DNA of 59,459 nt from Thermincola ferriacetica (lineage in GTDB: Bacteria; Bacillota; Thermincolia; Thermincolales; Thermincolaceae). The notes beneath the pieces were generated by a model. It did no database searches. It was not told the origin of the DNA and saw only the letters and a program-made list of their open reading frames with translations. Positions 27,659 through 37,857 of this stretch are shown piece by piece. Every line of letters starts with the position of its first letter. Within the stretch, counting starts at the first letter, position 1. The stretch is from the NCBI RefSeq assembly GCF_001263415.1, contig NZ_LGTE01000019.1:1-59459 (forward strand), written 5' to 3'. The translations under genes and the position numbers were made by a program.

Positions 27659-28294
27659 TTGAGTCAGCTAGCACATCATTTAAAGCCTGTAAGAATAGGC
27701 ATCGGGGGGCCTGTTGGTTCGGGAAAAACCGCCTTAATAGAAAAACTGACCCGCCGCCTCCACAAGGAGTACAGCCTGGCTGTAGTGACCAACGATATAT
27801 ATACAAAGGAAGACGCTGAATTTCTTACTCGCAACGGGGTTCTGCCGGCGGACAGGATCATCGGCGTGGAAACCGGGGGATGCCCCCATACTGCTATCCG
27901 CGAAGATGCTTCCATGAACCTGGAGGCAATCGACAAACTTTCAAACAGGTTTCCCGACCTTGACATTATCTTTGTGGAAAGCGGCGGTGACAACCTTTCT
28001 GGCACTTTCAGCCCCGAACTGGTGGACTTGTTCATTTTTGTCATTGACGTATCCGAGGGTGACAAAATCCCGCGGAAAGGCGGGCCGGCCATATCAAGAT
28101 CAGACCTGCTGGTAATCAATAAGATTGACCTGGCCCCATACGTAGGGGCCGACCTGGGAGTAATGGAACGGGATTCGCGGAAGATGAGGGGGCAGCGTCC
28201 CTTCATATTTACCAATTTGTTTACAGAAGAGGGCCTCAATGAGGTAATATCTTGGATCAAAAAGCACGCTTTACTGGAGGACCTGGCATGTTAA
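27659..28294 (+). CDS. ureG: urease accessory GTPase UreG
   Basis: About 211 residues, near the usual ~205. P-loop [16 protein letters not shown], the Cys-Pro-His nickel motif in [15 protein letters not shown], and [20 protein letters not shown] 27659 follows GAGGAAGTGG and gives the usual length; TTG 27602 would add a 19-residue non-conserved leader. Uses GTP to drive nickel transfer. Overlaps ureD by 7 bases. Confidence 0.95.
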   Translation: MSQLAHHLKPVRIGIGGPVGSGKTALIEKLTRRLHKEYSLAVVTNDIYTKEDAEFLTRNGVLPADRIIGVETGGCPHTAIREDASMNLEAIDKLSNRFPDLDIIFVESGGDNLSGTFSPELVDLFIFVIDVSEGDKIPRKGGPAISRSDLLVINKIDLAPYVGADLGVMERDSRKMRGQRPFIFTNLFTEEGLNEVISWIKKHALLEDLAC

Positions 28295-29193
28295 AACCCA
28301 ATTTACAAACGCCCGGAACAGATTCTGTCATACCCGGGGTGACCAGGCAGAGCAATATTGTGAAACTGCAATACGGCGACAAGGGTGAACTGATGCTGCG
28401 TCTTGGCGTAAAAAACGGGAGAACAGTGATATTAGACGCGTACAACAAGGCGCCTCTGAAGATAGCCAAACCTTTCTATCTGGAGCCGGAGTCGGGTGAA
28501 ATCTTTATTTACCAGATGAACCCCTCTGGCGGCATGCTCCAGGGGGACGTATATCGCCAGGAAGTAGAAATCGAACCCGGCGGGCGGCTGTTCATGTCGA
28601 CCCAGTCGGCCACCAGGATATACCGTACACCTCAATATTGTGCTGCACAATACAATTTATTCAGCCTTGGCAGAGATGCCCTTTTCGAGTATTTTCCCGA
28701 CCCGTCAATCCCCTTTGCTGGATCAAAGTTTGTAGGGGATACGGAAGTCCATTTGACAAAAGGCTGTACGGCCTTCCTGTCCGAAATAGTGACCCCGGGC
28801 AGAATCAAGCGCAACGAGGTTTTTCAATATGAGTATTACCGTTCAAAAACCAGGGTTTACTGGGATGGGGAGCCGGTACTGTGGGATAACTGGTGCCTGA
28901 GTCCCAGGCAGAACGATATTGCTTCGCTTGGCATTTGCGACGGCTTTACTCACCAGGGGAGCCTCTTTATATTTTCTGAAAAAGTATGTCAGGGCCTGGC
29001 TGACAATTTACATGAGAGGCTGCTCGAACAAAAGGATGTTATGGGCAGCGCTTCACTTACAGTTAAAAACGGTATTGTGGTACGGCTGCTGGGAAGAAGA
29101 GCAGACCAGGTTGAAGAGGCCGTTAAATCCTGTTGGGACATTGCTCGCCGTGCGATTATTGGTTTGCCAAGGCCCCATGTCAGGAAGTATTAA
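28288..29193 (+). CDS. ureD: urease accessory protein UreD (UreH)
   Basis: About 301 residues, UreD beta-rich fold: [20 protein letters not shown], then [12 protein letters not shown] and [15 protein letters not shown] 28288 has GGAGG 8 bases upstream. Binds apo-urease and passes nickel in the UreDFG complex. In many genomes ureD leads the operon; here it is last of the accessory genes. Confidence 0.93.
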   Translation: MLKPNLQTPGTDSVIPGVTRQSNIVKLQYGDKGELMLRLGVKNGRTVILDAYNKAPLKIAKPFYLEPESGEIFIYQMNPSGGMLQGDVYRQEVEIEPGGRLFMSTQSATRIYRTPQYCAAQYNLFSLGRDALFEYFPDPSIPFAGSKFVGDTEVHLTKGCTAFLSEIVTPGRIKRNEVFQYEYYRSKTRVYWDGEPVLWDNWCLSPRQNDIASLGICDGFTHQGSLFIFSEKVCQGLADNLHERLLEQKDVMGSASLTVKNGIVVRLLGRRADQVEEAVKSCWDIARRAIIGLPRPHVRKY

Positions 29194-29399
29194 GTAACTT
29201 TATACGCAAGGGTATTAAGGGAAAAAGCAGCGTACTCTATTCACAAGTCAAATTACTCCAGATGATAACTGAAAAAATCCAGAAGAAACCTTGAAATTGC
29301 GGAGAATTAAGCAGCTAAAAGGAATAGGGCCGCCTGGAAGAAAGGAGGTTGCAGTCTGCTCAGGGCGTTCCCGCATCTATTTCAAGGGAGGTTTTAAAT

Positions 29400-29840
29400 A
29401 TGTTGCCGCTTGCATTAAGTATCGGAATTTTAGCCGGCATTTGGACTTTTGTTTCTGGGAGTTTTCAAATTCTAACCTGGCCGGCGTTTGTGGGTTGGGC
29501 TCTGTTTTTTGCGGCAGGAGGAGACAATGAGTCAGTGAAAAAAGTCCTTGGCCCCGGTTTACTGGGTATGGTTCTTGGTCTGGCCGTTGTCAAAGGCGCT
29601 GCCCTGATTCCCGGAGCCTGGTTTGTGGCTGTTGGTGTAACTGTTATCGCTATCATCATGGTTATGGTCATGCCTGTTAAATTATTTTCCTTTACACCTG
29701 CGGCTTTTGCCGGTTGTGCAGTCTATTTTGGTGCCAATGGGGATATTGTGGCGGCGGTGATTCCTTTTGTTTTCGGAACAGTACTTGGCTGGGTATCGGC
29801 GGTGCTGCCAAAGTATTTCCAAAAGCCTAACTTAGAATAA
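29400..29840 (+). CDS. DUF1097-like membrane protein of the urea cluster
   Basis: About 146 residues with 5-6 hydrophobic helices (Gly/Ala-rich) and the GWALFFAAGGDNESVKKV loop typical of DUF1097 proteins. ATG 29400 has GGGAGG 9 bases upstream. Position right after ureD suggests a role in urea, ammonia or nickel passage, but the family has no established function. No UreI or UT urea-channel signature is visible. Followed by a terminator, so it closes the urea module. Confidence 0.75.
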   Translation: MLPLALSIGILAGIWTFVSGSFQILTWPAFVGWALFFAAGGDNESVKKVLGPGLLGMVLGLAVVKGAALIPGAWFVAVGVTVIAIIMVMVMPVKLFSFTPAAFAGCAVYFGANGDIVAAVIPFVFGTVLGWVSAVLPKYFQKPNLE

Positions 29841-29860
29841 TCCATAATTAATTAGGGCCA

Positions 29861-29893
29861 AAAGGGCGCTGCGCAATCCAGTGCCCTTTACTA
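29861..29893 (+). terminator. terminator-like hairpin after the urea module
   Basis: AAAGGGC (29861-29867) pairs with GCCCTTT (29883-29889); a T-rich stretch follows. Confidence 0.5.
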
Positions 29894-29977
29894 ATTTATG
29901 TCGGTTGGCAGAAGGTGAAGTTAATATCAAAAGAGAAATATTGAGTAAAATAAAAATGAGCAAAGGAGTTAATGGGA

Positions 29978-31192
29978 ATGGTTGTTTTAGTAGTAAATTG
30001 TGGCAGTTCTTCGTTAAAATTTCAGTTATTTGACATGCGTTCAGAAGAGGTTTTGGCCAGGGGCCTTGTAGAGCGTATTGGGTTAAGCGGCGGGAAGTTT
30101 AAATACTACCGGGGAACCGAAGAACCTATTGAATTTACTGACAGCCAGGTTTATGCTTCCCATGCCAATGCCCTGGAGGCTGTTTTAAAGGCCTTAACCC
30201 AACGGGATTACGGGGTTATTTCCGATATTAGTACCATTAATGCTGTGGGACACCGGGTCGCCCACGGGGGCGAACTCTTCACAGCCGCGACCCTTATTAC
30301 CGAAGAAGTATTAAGGGGAATTAAAGATTGTATTTCGCTGGCCCCCCTGCATAATCCGGCGAATGTAACAGGTATAGAGGAATGTATGCGGTTGATGCCG
30401 GGTACGCCTCAGGTGGCCGTATTCGATACGGCCTTTCACCAGACTATGCCGGAAGAGGCTTACCTTTATGCTATACCATATGCATACTACCAAAAGCATA
30501 AAATCCGCCGTTACGGGTTTCATGGCAGTTCACATCGCTATGTGGCAGAGCAGGCCGCTGAGCTTTTAAATAAGCCTCTTGACCGGTTAAAGCTTATTTC
30601 CTGCCATCTGGGGAACGGGTCCAGTATATGCGCCATTAAAGAAGGTCGTTCCATTGACACCAGTATGGGCTTTACACCGCTGGAAGGCCTTCCGATGGGC
30701 AGCCGGAGCGGCACTATTGACCCCGCCATTATTGAATTTTTAGTGAAAAAAGAAAACATGTCTCTTGACGGGGTTATGGAAGTATTAAACAAGAAGAGTG
30801 GCGTTTACGGCATTTCCGGGGTCAGCAGTGATTTCCGGGATTTGGAGCAGGCGGCTGCCGGAGGAAATCACCTATGTGATGTGGCCATCCAGGTATTCTG
30901 CAGGTCTGTTAAAAAGTATATCGGTTCTTATTATGCTTTGCTTGAAGGGTTGGATGCCTTGATTTTCACGGCAGGTATCGGAGAAAACTCTGCCTTGGTA
31001 AGAGAGAAAATTTGCACCGGGTTGGAGCATATGGGAATAAAATTAGATCGGCGCAGAAACTTAACTCCCGATGCCATAACTGTTTCCGCTGAAGATTCAA
31101 AAGTAAAAATAATGGTCATTTCCACTAATGAAGAACTGCTGATAGCCCGGGATGCACAAAAAATAATTCTCCAGAGAATTATTCCCTCATAA
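29978..31192 (+). CDS. ackA: acetate/propionate kinase
   Basis: About 404 residues. VLVVNCGSSSLKFQLFD at the N-terminus, RVAHGGE, VFDTAFHQTMPE, YGFHGSSHRYV and FTAGIGENSALVRE define acetate kinases. Converts acyl-phosphate and ADP to carboxylate and ATP. Its place before the microcompartment locus suggests it serves as the PduW-type kinase using the product of PduL. AAAGGAG is 9 bases from ATG 29978 and 3 bases from ATG 29972, so the later start is favoured. Confidence 0.93.
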   Translation: MVVLVVNCGSSSLKFQLFDMRSEEVLARGLVERIGLSGGKFKYYRGTEEPIEFTDSQVYASHANALEAVLKALTQRDYGVISDISTINAVGHRVAHGGELFTAATLITEEVLRGIKDCISLAPLHNPANVTGIEECMRLMPGTPQVAVFDTAFHQTMPEEAYLYAIPYAYYQKHKIRRYGFHGSSHRYVAEQAAELLNKPLDRLKLISCHLGNGSSICAIKEGRSIDTSMGFTPLEGLPMGSRSGTIDPAIIEFLVKKENMSLDGVMEVLNKKSGVYGISGVSSDFRDLEQAAAGGNHLCDVAIQVFCRSVKKYIGSYYALLEGLDALIFTAGIGENSALVREKICTGLEHMGIKLDRRRNLTPDAITVSAEDSKVKIMVISTNEELLIARDAQKIILQRIIPS

Positions 31193-31269
31193 ATTTCCAC
31201 AAGGATTTTTCAGGACCGGGGCCAAAATTATAATTAAAGCCACAGTTCATTTTATCTGGGGGGGTCCCT

Positions 31270-32523
31270 GTGCAGGAATACGGGGTGGAAAGTCTTACTG
31301 AAATCATTGACATAGAGGTGCTGCAGGAAGTTCAGGATAAATTTGCCCAGGCAACGGGCCTGGCCGCGGTTATAGCCGACAAAGACGGTAATCCCCTTAC
31401 CAGGCCGAGTTGTTTTACCAGGTTTTGTGAGTTAATCAGGTCTACACCGGGCGGTTTGGTGAAATGCCAGCAGTCCGACGCAAAGCTCGGCCTTATGGCC
31501 AGCCAGTCGCAAAAACCCGTAATGGCTTACTGCCATGCCGGTTTAATGGATTTGGCAGCTCCCATAATAGTTAACGGAAAACACCTGGGGTCTGTACTAT
31601 GCGGTCAGGTCCTGCCGGAAAAGTCACCGTCCAAAAACCGAGAACTGGCCGCCTACTTGTTTAACTGTCTCGGGAACTTGCCGGACGGTGATAAGTTGGT
31701 AGAGGAACTGCCGGTTATGTCTACTGTTAGGTTTGAGGCTGCAGCCGGATTACTCCAGATAATGGCCCAGTATATTGTGCAGATAGGCATTAACTCGTTG
31801 AATGAAAAACTGGTTAATCAAAAAAACATGGAACTGATGCAGGAGGAAGCTTCCCGAATCCGTCTGGAAAACGACTTAAAAACCATGGAATTGAAAGCCC
31901 TCCAGTCACAGGTGAATCCTCATTTTTTGTTTAACACGTTAAATACTATTGTAAGACTGGCTATGATAGAAGGGGCCGAAGAAACTGAAAAGGTGTCTTA
32001 TGCCCTGGCCCACCTGCTCCGGTATACCCTGCGCAGGATAGAACAGGAAGTTACTCTGCTGGATGAAGTAAAACATGTAGAAGAGTATTTGATGATACAA
32101 CAGTACCGGTATGGAGACCGGCTGAAATCAGAAATTGACATTTCAGAGAAAGCGGCACGACTGAAGCTGCCAATCCTGACTTTGCAGCCTCTGGTCGAAA
32201 ATGCTATAGTCCATGGCCTGGAACCTAAGATTGAAGGAGGGAATATCAGAATTGCCGCAGCGGAAGAAGGCTCCATAGTCAGGATTACAGTAGAGGATAA
32301 TGGCATGGGGATGACCGAACAGCGATTGCAGGAAATCTGTCACTCATTGGCCGCTCAAACAGGGCGCGGCCATACCACGGGAATAGGTTTCACCAATGTT
32401 ATAAAAAGGTTGTCCCATTATTTTGGCGAAAAATTTTCTTATGAAATACACAGCGAAATAGCAAAGGGAACCAGGATTTTGCTGAAATGCCCTTTACCGG
32501 AAGAGGTCGAAAACGATGTATAG
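31270..32523 (+). CDS. PocR-domain sensor histidine kinase (LytS/YesM type)
   Basis: 417 residues. A PocR ligand domain spans about 8-170 (CFTRFCELIRSTPGGLVKCQ, then PVMAYCHAGLMDLAAPI and GSVLCGQV). It is followed by a helical linker, the His_kinase domain with phosphoacceptor His218 (QVNPHFLFNTLN) and a HATPase domain (LVENAIVHGLEP, VEDNGMGM). No membrane helix, so it senses a cytoplasmic ligand. PocR in Salmonella responds to 1,2-propanediol. GTG 31270 start. Overlaps its response regulator by 8 bases. Confidence 0.92.
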   Translation: MQEYGVESLTEIIDIEVLQEVQDKFAQATGLAAVIADKDGNPLTRPSCFTRFCELIRSTPGGLVKCQQSDAKLGLMASQSQKPVMAYCHAGLMDLAAPIIVNGKHLGSVLCGQVLPEKSPSKNRELAAYLFNCLGNLPDGDKLVEELPVMSTVRFEAAAGLLQIMAQYIVQIGINSLNEKLVNQKNMELMQEEASRIRLENDLKTMELKALQSQVNPHFLFNTLNTIVRLAMIEGAEETEKVSYALAHLLRYTLRRIEQEVTLLDEVKHVEEYLMIQQYRYGDRLKSEIDISEKAARLKLPILTLQPLVENAIVHGLEPKIEGGNIRIAAAEEGSIVRITVEDNGMGMTEQRLQEICHSLAAQTGRGHTTGIGFTNVIKRLSHYFGEKFSYEIHSEIAKGTRILLKCPLPEEVENDV

Positions 32524-34102
32524 TTTCATGGTAGTTGACGATGAACAGTTGGAACGAAAAGCTATTCAGGTAATAATGGAGCGGCGCAGTTTGCCCTTTA
32601 AATGTGTTGCTGAAGCAGGACATGGTGCGGAAGCGGTGAGTAAAGCCGCTGAACAAAAGCCGGACCTGATATTTATGGATATCCAGATGCCTGGAATGAA
32701 TGGCCTGGAGGCAGCAAAAAAAATTCTTGAGACAAACCCCAAGTGCCGGGTTGTATTTCTTACAGCGTATGACCAGTTCGAGTACGCCCGGAAAGGCTTA
32801 CAGATGGGAGCTGCTGATTATCTGTTGAAACCTGTCAGGCCCGATATACTGGAAGAAACATGCCGTAAAGTAATGGAGAGCCTGGAGTACGAACGGCGGA
32901 AAATGACTGAACATGAACAACTGCAGCAGGAACTCCGGCAATCCAGGCCGATGATTCAGACCGCCCTGGTTTATGACCTGCTTTACGGTAATTTTTATAA
33001 TAAAGAAGGATTCCGGGACAAGAACGAATATCTGAATTTTGAATTTAAGAGCGCTCTGGTAATGGTCATTTCTATTAAAAGCCCAAATAACCCCAGGCCT
33101 ATCCAACAGGCATGTAAATCCATCAAAGATTTTTTGGCAGATATTCCTTTTGCCTTTGTAGTACCCGTAGGAATGGACCGTATCGCATTCCTGTGGGGTC
33201 ATAACATGGAACAGGTTGAATTAACCCTGCAGGATATGAAGGAAATGGCTTATAATTTACAGCAGCAGGTTGCCCAGGAAACAGGGTTGGATAGCTGTAT
33301 TGGTATCGGATGGGTTTATCATGACTTTGCTGATTTATATAAGTCATACCGGGAAGCCTGCAGCGCCGTAAACCTGGCCAACCTCCTGCAAGGCAAAAAT
33401 TCGGTGTTGCATATAAGTGAGTGTGTCAGGTATTACAACAACATTCCTGAATATTCCCTGGGGGCAGAAAAGAAATTGGCCGAACTGGTCCTCCAGGGAA
33501 ACTGTGAGGGGATTGGTGAATGTGTTCAGGAACTTTACCAGGCAATTTTCCGCTCTTGTAGCGGCAATCTGATCTGGGCAAAAGCGCGGTGCCTCCAACT
33601 GCTTGGGGTCCTGTGCAGGGTGGCCGCAGATGCAAGGGCTGATGCCGAGGAGTTAGTCAGAATAAATTCAAACCTGGTAAACGAACTATTGGAACTCAAC
33701 CAGTTAGAGGAGCTAAAGGGATGGATGCAGAAGGGTTTTGCTGAAGTTACCATGCTGGTTAAAAAGACCTGGGAGCTGTCATCCAACAGGGTAATTAAAC
33801 AGGTGCAGGACTATGTTGAACAAAACCTGCACAAAAACATAACCCTGGAAGACATATGCGGGGTGGTTTACCTGAATCCCCAGTATTTTAGCAGGCTGTT
33901 TAAAAAGGAAACAGGGATAACCTTTATTGAATATTTAACCAGGAGACGTATTGAGCGGGCCAAGATTTTATTGAAAGAAGAAGGTTTGTCTGTTTCACTT
34001 ACAGCCAGGAAGGTAGGTTTTGCTGATGCCAATTACTTTAGCCGGGTCTTTTGCAGGTTGGAAGGCATACCACCCAGTGAATACGCCAGGAAAAGGCCCT
34101 GA
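32516..34102 (+). CDS. AraC-family response regulator (YesN type)
   Basis: 528 residues. Receiver domain 1-120 with phospho-acceptor Asp55 (FMDIQMPGMNG) and Lys near 107 (YLLKPVRPD), a long middle region, then an AraC DNA-binding domain (VQDYVEQNLHKNITLEDICG; YFSRLFKKETGITFIEYL). Pairs with the PocR kinase just upstream and probably activates the microcompartment operon that starts 222 bases downstream. Inferred from position. Confidence 0.93.
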   Translation: MYSFMVVDDEQLERKAIQVIMERRSLPFKCVAEAGHGAEAVSKAAEQKPDLIFMDIQMPGMNGLEAAKKILETNPKCRVVFLTAYDQFEYARKGLQMGAADYLLKPVRPDILEETCRKVMESLEYERRKMTEHEQLQQELRQSRPMIQTALVYDLLYGNFYNKEGFRDKNEYLNFEFKSALVMVISIKSPNNPRPIQQACKSIKDFLADIPFAFVVPVGMDRIAFLWGHNMEQVELTLQDMKEMAYNLQQQVAQETGLDSCIGIGWVYHDFADLYKSYREACSAVNLANLLQGKNSVLHISECVRYYNNIPEYSLGAEKKLAELVLQGNCEGIGECVQELYQAIFRSCSGNLIWAKARCLQLLGVLCRVAADARADAEELVRINSNLVNELLELNQLEELKGWMQKGFAEVTMLVKKTWELSSNRVIKQVQDYVEQNLHKNITLEDICGVVYLNPQYFSRLFKKETGITFIEYLTRRRIERAKILLKEEGLSVSLTARKVGFADANYFSRVFCRLEGIPPSEYARKRP

Positions 34103-34145
34103 ATTTCATAAAAAGTCAAGAAAAGATAGTAGAAGGACAAAATAG

Positions 34146-34181
34146 TCCAGTTTGCATAAAGCAGGCTGGATTATTTTTTTT
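34146..34181 (+). terminator. Rho-independent terminator after the two-component genes
   Basis: TCCAGTTTGC (34146-34155) pairs with GCAGGCTGGA (34161-34170, two G-U), then TTATTTTTTTT. It separates the regulator operon from the shell/enzyme operon. Confidence 0.8.
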
Positions 34182-34324
34182 GCCCTGTTTGGAAGAGTCA
34201 AACCTGTCCAGACGCACTCTCGGATAATCCAGAAGAGAATGGCCCAGAGCAGAGAAATCTAATCACGTGATCATCTCCGTTGATTAAATTTTTGATAGAA
34301 CATGTGGGAACAGGGGGTGAAATA
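34182..34324 (+). promoter_or_regulatory. control region of the microcompartment operon
   Basis: 143 bases between the terminator and the first shell gene. No convincing sigma-A promoter is readable, which fits an activator-dependent promoter. A perfect 10-bp palindrome ATCACGTGAT lies at 34262-34271. Confidence 0.4.
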
Positions 34325-34603
34325 ATGTCCTATGAAGCGCTGGGGATGGTGGAGACAAAGGGTCTGGTGGCGGCCATTGAAGCTGCGGATGCTATGAGCA
34401 AAGCAGCCAATGTTGTATTAATCGGTTACGAAAAAATCGGGTCCGGTCTGGTAACCGTTATGGTCAGGGGTGATGTAGGCGCTGTTAAAGCGGCTACTGA
34501 TGCGGGAGCGGCCAGCGCCCAGAAAGTCGGGGAACTGGTATCTGTGCATGTAATACCCAGACCCCATACTGATGTTGAAAAAATCTTACCGAAACTGGAG
34601 TAA
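34325..34603 (+). CDS. pduA: microcompartment shell hexamer protein, PduA-like
   Basis: 92 residues, single BMC domain: [20 protein letters not shown], then [19 protein letters not shown] and [20 protein letters not shown] in the [11 protein letters not shown] strand follows the pore-loop region. ATG 34325 is chosen for GGGGGTGA just upstream and for the standard length. Nearly identical in sequence to the pduJ-like protein at 41368, a common duplication. Confidence 0.95.
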   Translation: MSYEALGMVETKGLVAAIEAADAMSKAANVVLIGYEKIGSGLVTVMVRGDVGAVKAATDAGAASAQKVGELVSVHVIPRPHTDVEKILPKLE

Positions 34604-34632
34604 TCACATAACGCTTTGGAGGTGTACAAACT

Positions 34633-35421
34633 GTGAGTGATCAACTGGTGGAAAAAGTGTTGAACGAAGTTATGAAAAAAGTAGCTCAGGATATGGCCAA
34701 ACCTGAGGCTCCGGTGTTGGAAAAAGTAACTGAAAACTGCAAACTGACTGAGTTTGTGGGTACTGCAATAGGCAATACCATCGGCCTGGTAATCGCTAAT
34801 GTAGACAGTGAACTGCATGAAAAAATGGGCCTGGACAAAAAATACCGGTCTATCGGTATTTTTGGCGGTCGGACCGGAGCCGGCCCGCAAATAATGGCTG
34901 CTGACGAAGCGGTTAAGGCTACCAATACCGAGGTTGTAGCCATTGAACTGCCCAGGGATACTGAAGGTGGAGCGGGCCACGGCTCTTTGATCATTTTTGG
35001 CGCCGAGGAAGTATCTGATGCCCGGAGGGCTGTGGAAGTGGCGTTAAAAGATTTGAACCGGACCATGGGAGACGTTTATGTCAACAGCGCCGGACATCTG
35101 GAATTCCAATATACGGCCAGGGCCAGTTACGCTATTCAAAAAGCCTTTAATGCTCCTGTTGGGCAGGCTTTCGGTTTGCTGGTCGGCGCCCCCGCGGCAA
35201 TAGGCGTGCTTTTATGTGATACGGCGGTAAAAGCGGCCGAAATTGAAGTGATCTCCTACCTTAGCCCCAGTACAACCAGCCATACTAACGAATCTATCCT
35301 CGCCTTCAGTGGTGATTCCGGCGCCGTAAGACAGGCGCTGATAGCTGCGCGTGAAGTAGGACTGCAATTGTTATCAGCGTTGGGCGGCCCCTGCAAGTCC
35401 CTTACGCAACCTTATATATAA
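34633..35421 (+). CDS. pduB: microcompartment shell trimer protein, PduB-like
   Basis: 262 residues with two BMC repeats fused, after an N-terminal amphipathic segment (QLVEKVLNEVMKKVAQDM) that in PduB links the shell to the enzyme core. GIFGGRTGAGPQIMAADEAV and SHTNESILAFSGDSGAVRQA mark the two repeats. GTG 34633 behind GGAGGTG. Confidence 0.94.
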   Translation: MSDQLVEKVLNEVMKKVAQDMAKPEAPVLEKVTENCKLTEFVGTAIGNTIGLVIANVDSELHEKMGLDKKYRSIGIFGGRTGAGPQIMAADEAVKATNTEVVAIELPRDTEGGAGHGSLIIFGAEEVSDARRAVEVALKDLNRTMGDVYVNSAGHLEFQYTARASYAIQKAFNAPVGQAFGLLVGAPAAIGVLLCDTAVKAAEIEVISYLSPSTTSHTNESILAFSGDSGAVRQALIAAREVGLQLLSALGGPCKSLTQPYI

Positions 35422-35477
35422 ATGCAAACCGTAACAGGCGTTTAAAAAAGTAACTAGTAAAAAGGAGGCATTGACAG

Positions 35478-37148
35478 ATGCGCCGTTCAAAGAGATTTGA
35501 AGTTCTCGAAGCCAGGCCTGTTAACCAGGACGGTCTTGTTCAGGAATGGCCGGAGGTTGGTTTAATTGCCATGAACAGTCCCAATGACCCTAAACCGGGA
35601 ATTAAAATAAGGGATGGCGTTGTCGTTGAACTGGATGGCAAGCCGGCGGAAGAATTTGATATGATAGACCAATTTATTGCTGATTACGCTATTGATGTAT
35701 CTGTGGCAGAAAAGGTAATGAACATGGATTCTACGGAAATTGCCCGGTTGCTGGTGGATATCAACTGTTCGCGGGAAGAGATAATTAAGCTCACCAGAGG
35801 CATGACCCCAGCTAAAATTGTGGAAGTAGTCAGCCAGCTTAACGTGGTTGAAATGATGATGGCTCTGCAAAAGATGCGGGCCCGGAAAACTCCTTCTAAC
35901 CAGTGTCATGTTACCAACCTGCAAGACAACCCCGTACTCCTGGCTGCCGACGCGGCAGAAGCTGCTGCCAGAGGCTTTGATGAAATGGAGACTACTGTTG
36001 CTGTAGTGCGTTACGCGCCTTTAAACGCCCTGGCCATATTAGTAGGTTCCCAGACCGGCAGGGGGGGCGTTATTACCCAATGCGCCGTTGAAGAAGCAAC
36101 TGAGCTGATGCTGGGCATGAAAGGTTTTACCAGCTATGCCGAAACGGTTTCGGTATACGGAACAGAGCAGGTTTTTGTAGACGGTGACGACACTCCCTGG
36201 TCCAAAGCCTTTTTGGCGTCCGCTTACGCATCCCGGGGTCTGAAAATGAGATTTACTTCCGGTACCGGTTCCGAAGTGCAAATGGGCTACGCCGAGGGTA
36301 AGTCAATGCTTTACCTGGAGACCAGGTGTATCATGATTACCAAAGGGGCCGGCGTCCAGGGATTACAGAACGGTTCTATCAGTTGTATCGGCATCCCGGG
36401 CGCTGTTCCGTCGGGCATCAGGGCTGTTTTGGCGGAAAACCTGATTACCACTATGCTGGACCTGGAAGTAGCTTCCGGCAACGACCAGACATTCTCCCAT
36501 TCGGACATCAGGAGAACGGCCCGGATGTTGATGCAGATGCTGCCGGGAACAGACTTTATCTTTTCGGGTTACAGCGCAGTACCAAATTATGACAATATGT
36601 TTGCCGGGTCTAACTTTGACTGTGAAGACTTCGATGATTACCTGCTCCTGCAGAGGGACCTAATGGTAGATGGGGGTCTCCGGCCGGTAAAAGAAGAGGA
36701 AATTATTGCGGTAAGAAACAAGGCCGCCAGGGCTCTGCAGGCAGTATTCAGGGAACTGGGGTTACCCCTTATCACCGACGAAGAGGTGGAAGCTGCTACC
36801 TATGCCCACGGTAGCAAAGACATTATCAAACGCAATATTCCTGAAGACCTGAAGGCCGCTGAAGCGCTGATGCGGGGCAATATTACCGGTCTGGATGTGG
36901 TTAAAGCCCTGGCCAAGCATAACTTCCATGATGTGGCTGAAAACCTGCTGAACCTCTTGAAACAAAGGGTATCAGGGGACTATTTGCATACATCGGCAAT
37001 TTTTGATAAGAATTTTAACGTGTTAAGCGCCGTAAATAATCCTAACGATTACCGCGGCCCGGGAACAGGTTACCGGCTGAGCCCCGAGCGTTGGGAAGAA
37101 ATCAAAAACATTGAAAGGGCCCTCAGTCCGGAAAAACTCGGTATTTAA
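35478..37148 (+). CDS. pduC: B12-dependent diol/glycerol dehydratase large subunit
   Basis: 556 residues, full length. [20 protein letters not shown] at the start, [18 protein letters not shown] and [20 protein letters not shown] around the active barrel. Converts 1,2-propanediol to propanal or glycerol to 3-hydroxypropanal by adenosylcobalamin radical chemistry. Which substrate dominates cannot be told by eye; the neighbouring glycerol dehydrogenase makes glycerol plausible. AAAGGAGG upstream of ATG 35478. Confidence 0.96.
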   Translation: MRRSKRFEVLEARPVNQDGLVQEWPEVGLIAMNSPNDPKPGIKIRDGVVVELDGKPAEEFDMIDQFIADYAIDVSVAEKVMNMDSTEIARLLVDINCSREEIIKLTRGMTPAKIVEVVSQLNVVEMMMALQKMRARKTPSNQCHVTNLQDNPVLLAADAAEAAARGFDEMETTVAVVRYAPLNALAILVGSQTGRGGVITQCAVEEATELMLGMKGFTSYAETVSVYGTEQVFVDGDDTPWSKAFLASAYASRGLKMRFTSGTGSEVQMGYAEGKSMLYLETRCIMITKGAGVQGLQNGSISCIGIPGAVPSGIRAVLAENLITTMLDLEVASGNDQTFSHSDIRRTARMLMQMLPGTDFIFSGYSAVPNYDNMFAGSNFDCEDFDDYLLLQRDLMVDGGLRPVKEEEIIAVRNKAARALQAVFRELGLPLITDEEVEAATYAHGSKDIIKRNIPEDLKAAEALMRGNITGLDVVKALAKHNFHDVAENLLNLLKQRVSGDYLHTSAIFDKNFNVLSAVNNPNDYRGPGTGYRLSPERWEEIKNIERALSPEKLGI

Positions 37149-37167
37149 ATTAAAGGGGGTGTCATTA

Positions 37168-37839
37168 GTGCATCTAAACGAAAATTATTTAAAAGAATTG
37201 ATTACTCAGGTTGTAGCGGAAATTAGTCAAAATGCTTTACAACAGGTGGAGAATAAGAAAGAGGAACTGACAGGTAAGGGAGAGGCTGACACAGGTGCCG
37301 CGTTGCTGAAAGTAAAAGGGCCGGCCCGGCAAGGGGTTAAGGCGGATGAGGTTGTAATCGGCGTGGGACCTGCCTTCGGGCTGGGCCAGCATAAGACCAT
37401 AGTAGATATTCCTCATGCTACAGTTTTACGGGAAGTTATTGCCGGGATAGAGGAAGAGGGAGTATCTGCCCGGGTTGTCCGCGTGAAACATACCAGCGAC
37501 CTGGCTTACATCGGCCTTACGGCCGCCAAGCTGAGCGGTTCGGGGATAGGTATCGGCATCCAGTCCCGGGGCACCACAATCATTCATCAGAGAGATTTAC
37601 TTCCGTTGAACAACCTGGAACTATTCCCCCAGGCGCCGCTTCTTACCCCTGAAACCTTCCGAAAAATCGGTAAGAACGCAGCAAAATATGTCAAGGGAGA
37701 ATCTCCGGACCCTGTGCCCACTTTGAACGACCAGATGGCCAGGCCCAAATATCAGGCGAAGGCAGCCCTTCTGCACATCAAGGAAACGGAGTTTATCCAG
37801 CCGGACAGCCAGCCTGAAGAGTTGGAATTCAGTATATAA
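37168..37839 (+). CDS. pduD: diol/glycerol dehydratase medium subunit
   Basis: About 223 residues. Begins with an amphipathic helix ([19 protein letters not shown]), a typical encapsulation peptide, then [20 protein letters not shown] and [20 protein letters not shown]. Binds the cobalamin cofactor together with the large subunit. GTG 37168 follows AAAGGGGG by 7-8 bases. Confidence 0.94.
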   Translation: MHLNENYLKELITQVVAEISQNALQQVENKKEELTGKGEADTGAALLKVKGPARQGVKADEVVIGVGPAFGLGQHKTIVDIPHATVLREVIAGIEEEGVSARVVRVKHTSDLAYIGLTAAKLSGSGIGIGIQSRGTTIIHQRDLLPLNNLELFPQAPLLTPETFRKIGKNAAKYVKGESPDPVPTLNDQMARPKYQAKAALLHIKETEFIQPDSQPEELEFSI

Positions 37840-37857
37840 CGGAAAGGGGTGGGATAA

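Noticed and set aside
34262-34271. Palindrome ATCACGTGAT as the AraC-type operator
   Set aside because: AraC-family regulators usually bind direct repeats rather than short palindromes, and a 10-bp palindrome is expected by chance at this scale; kept only as a note in the control region.
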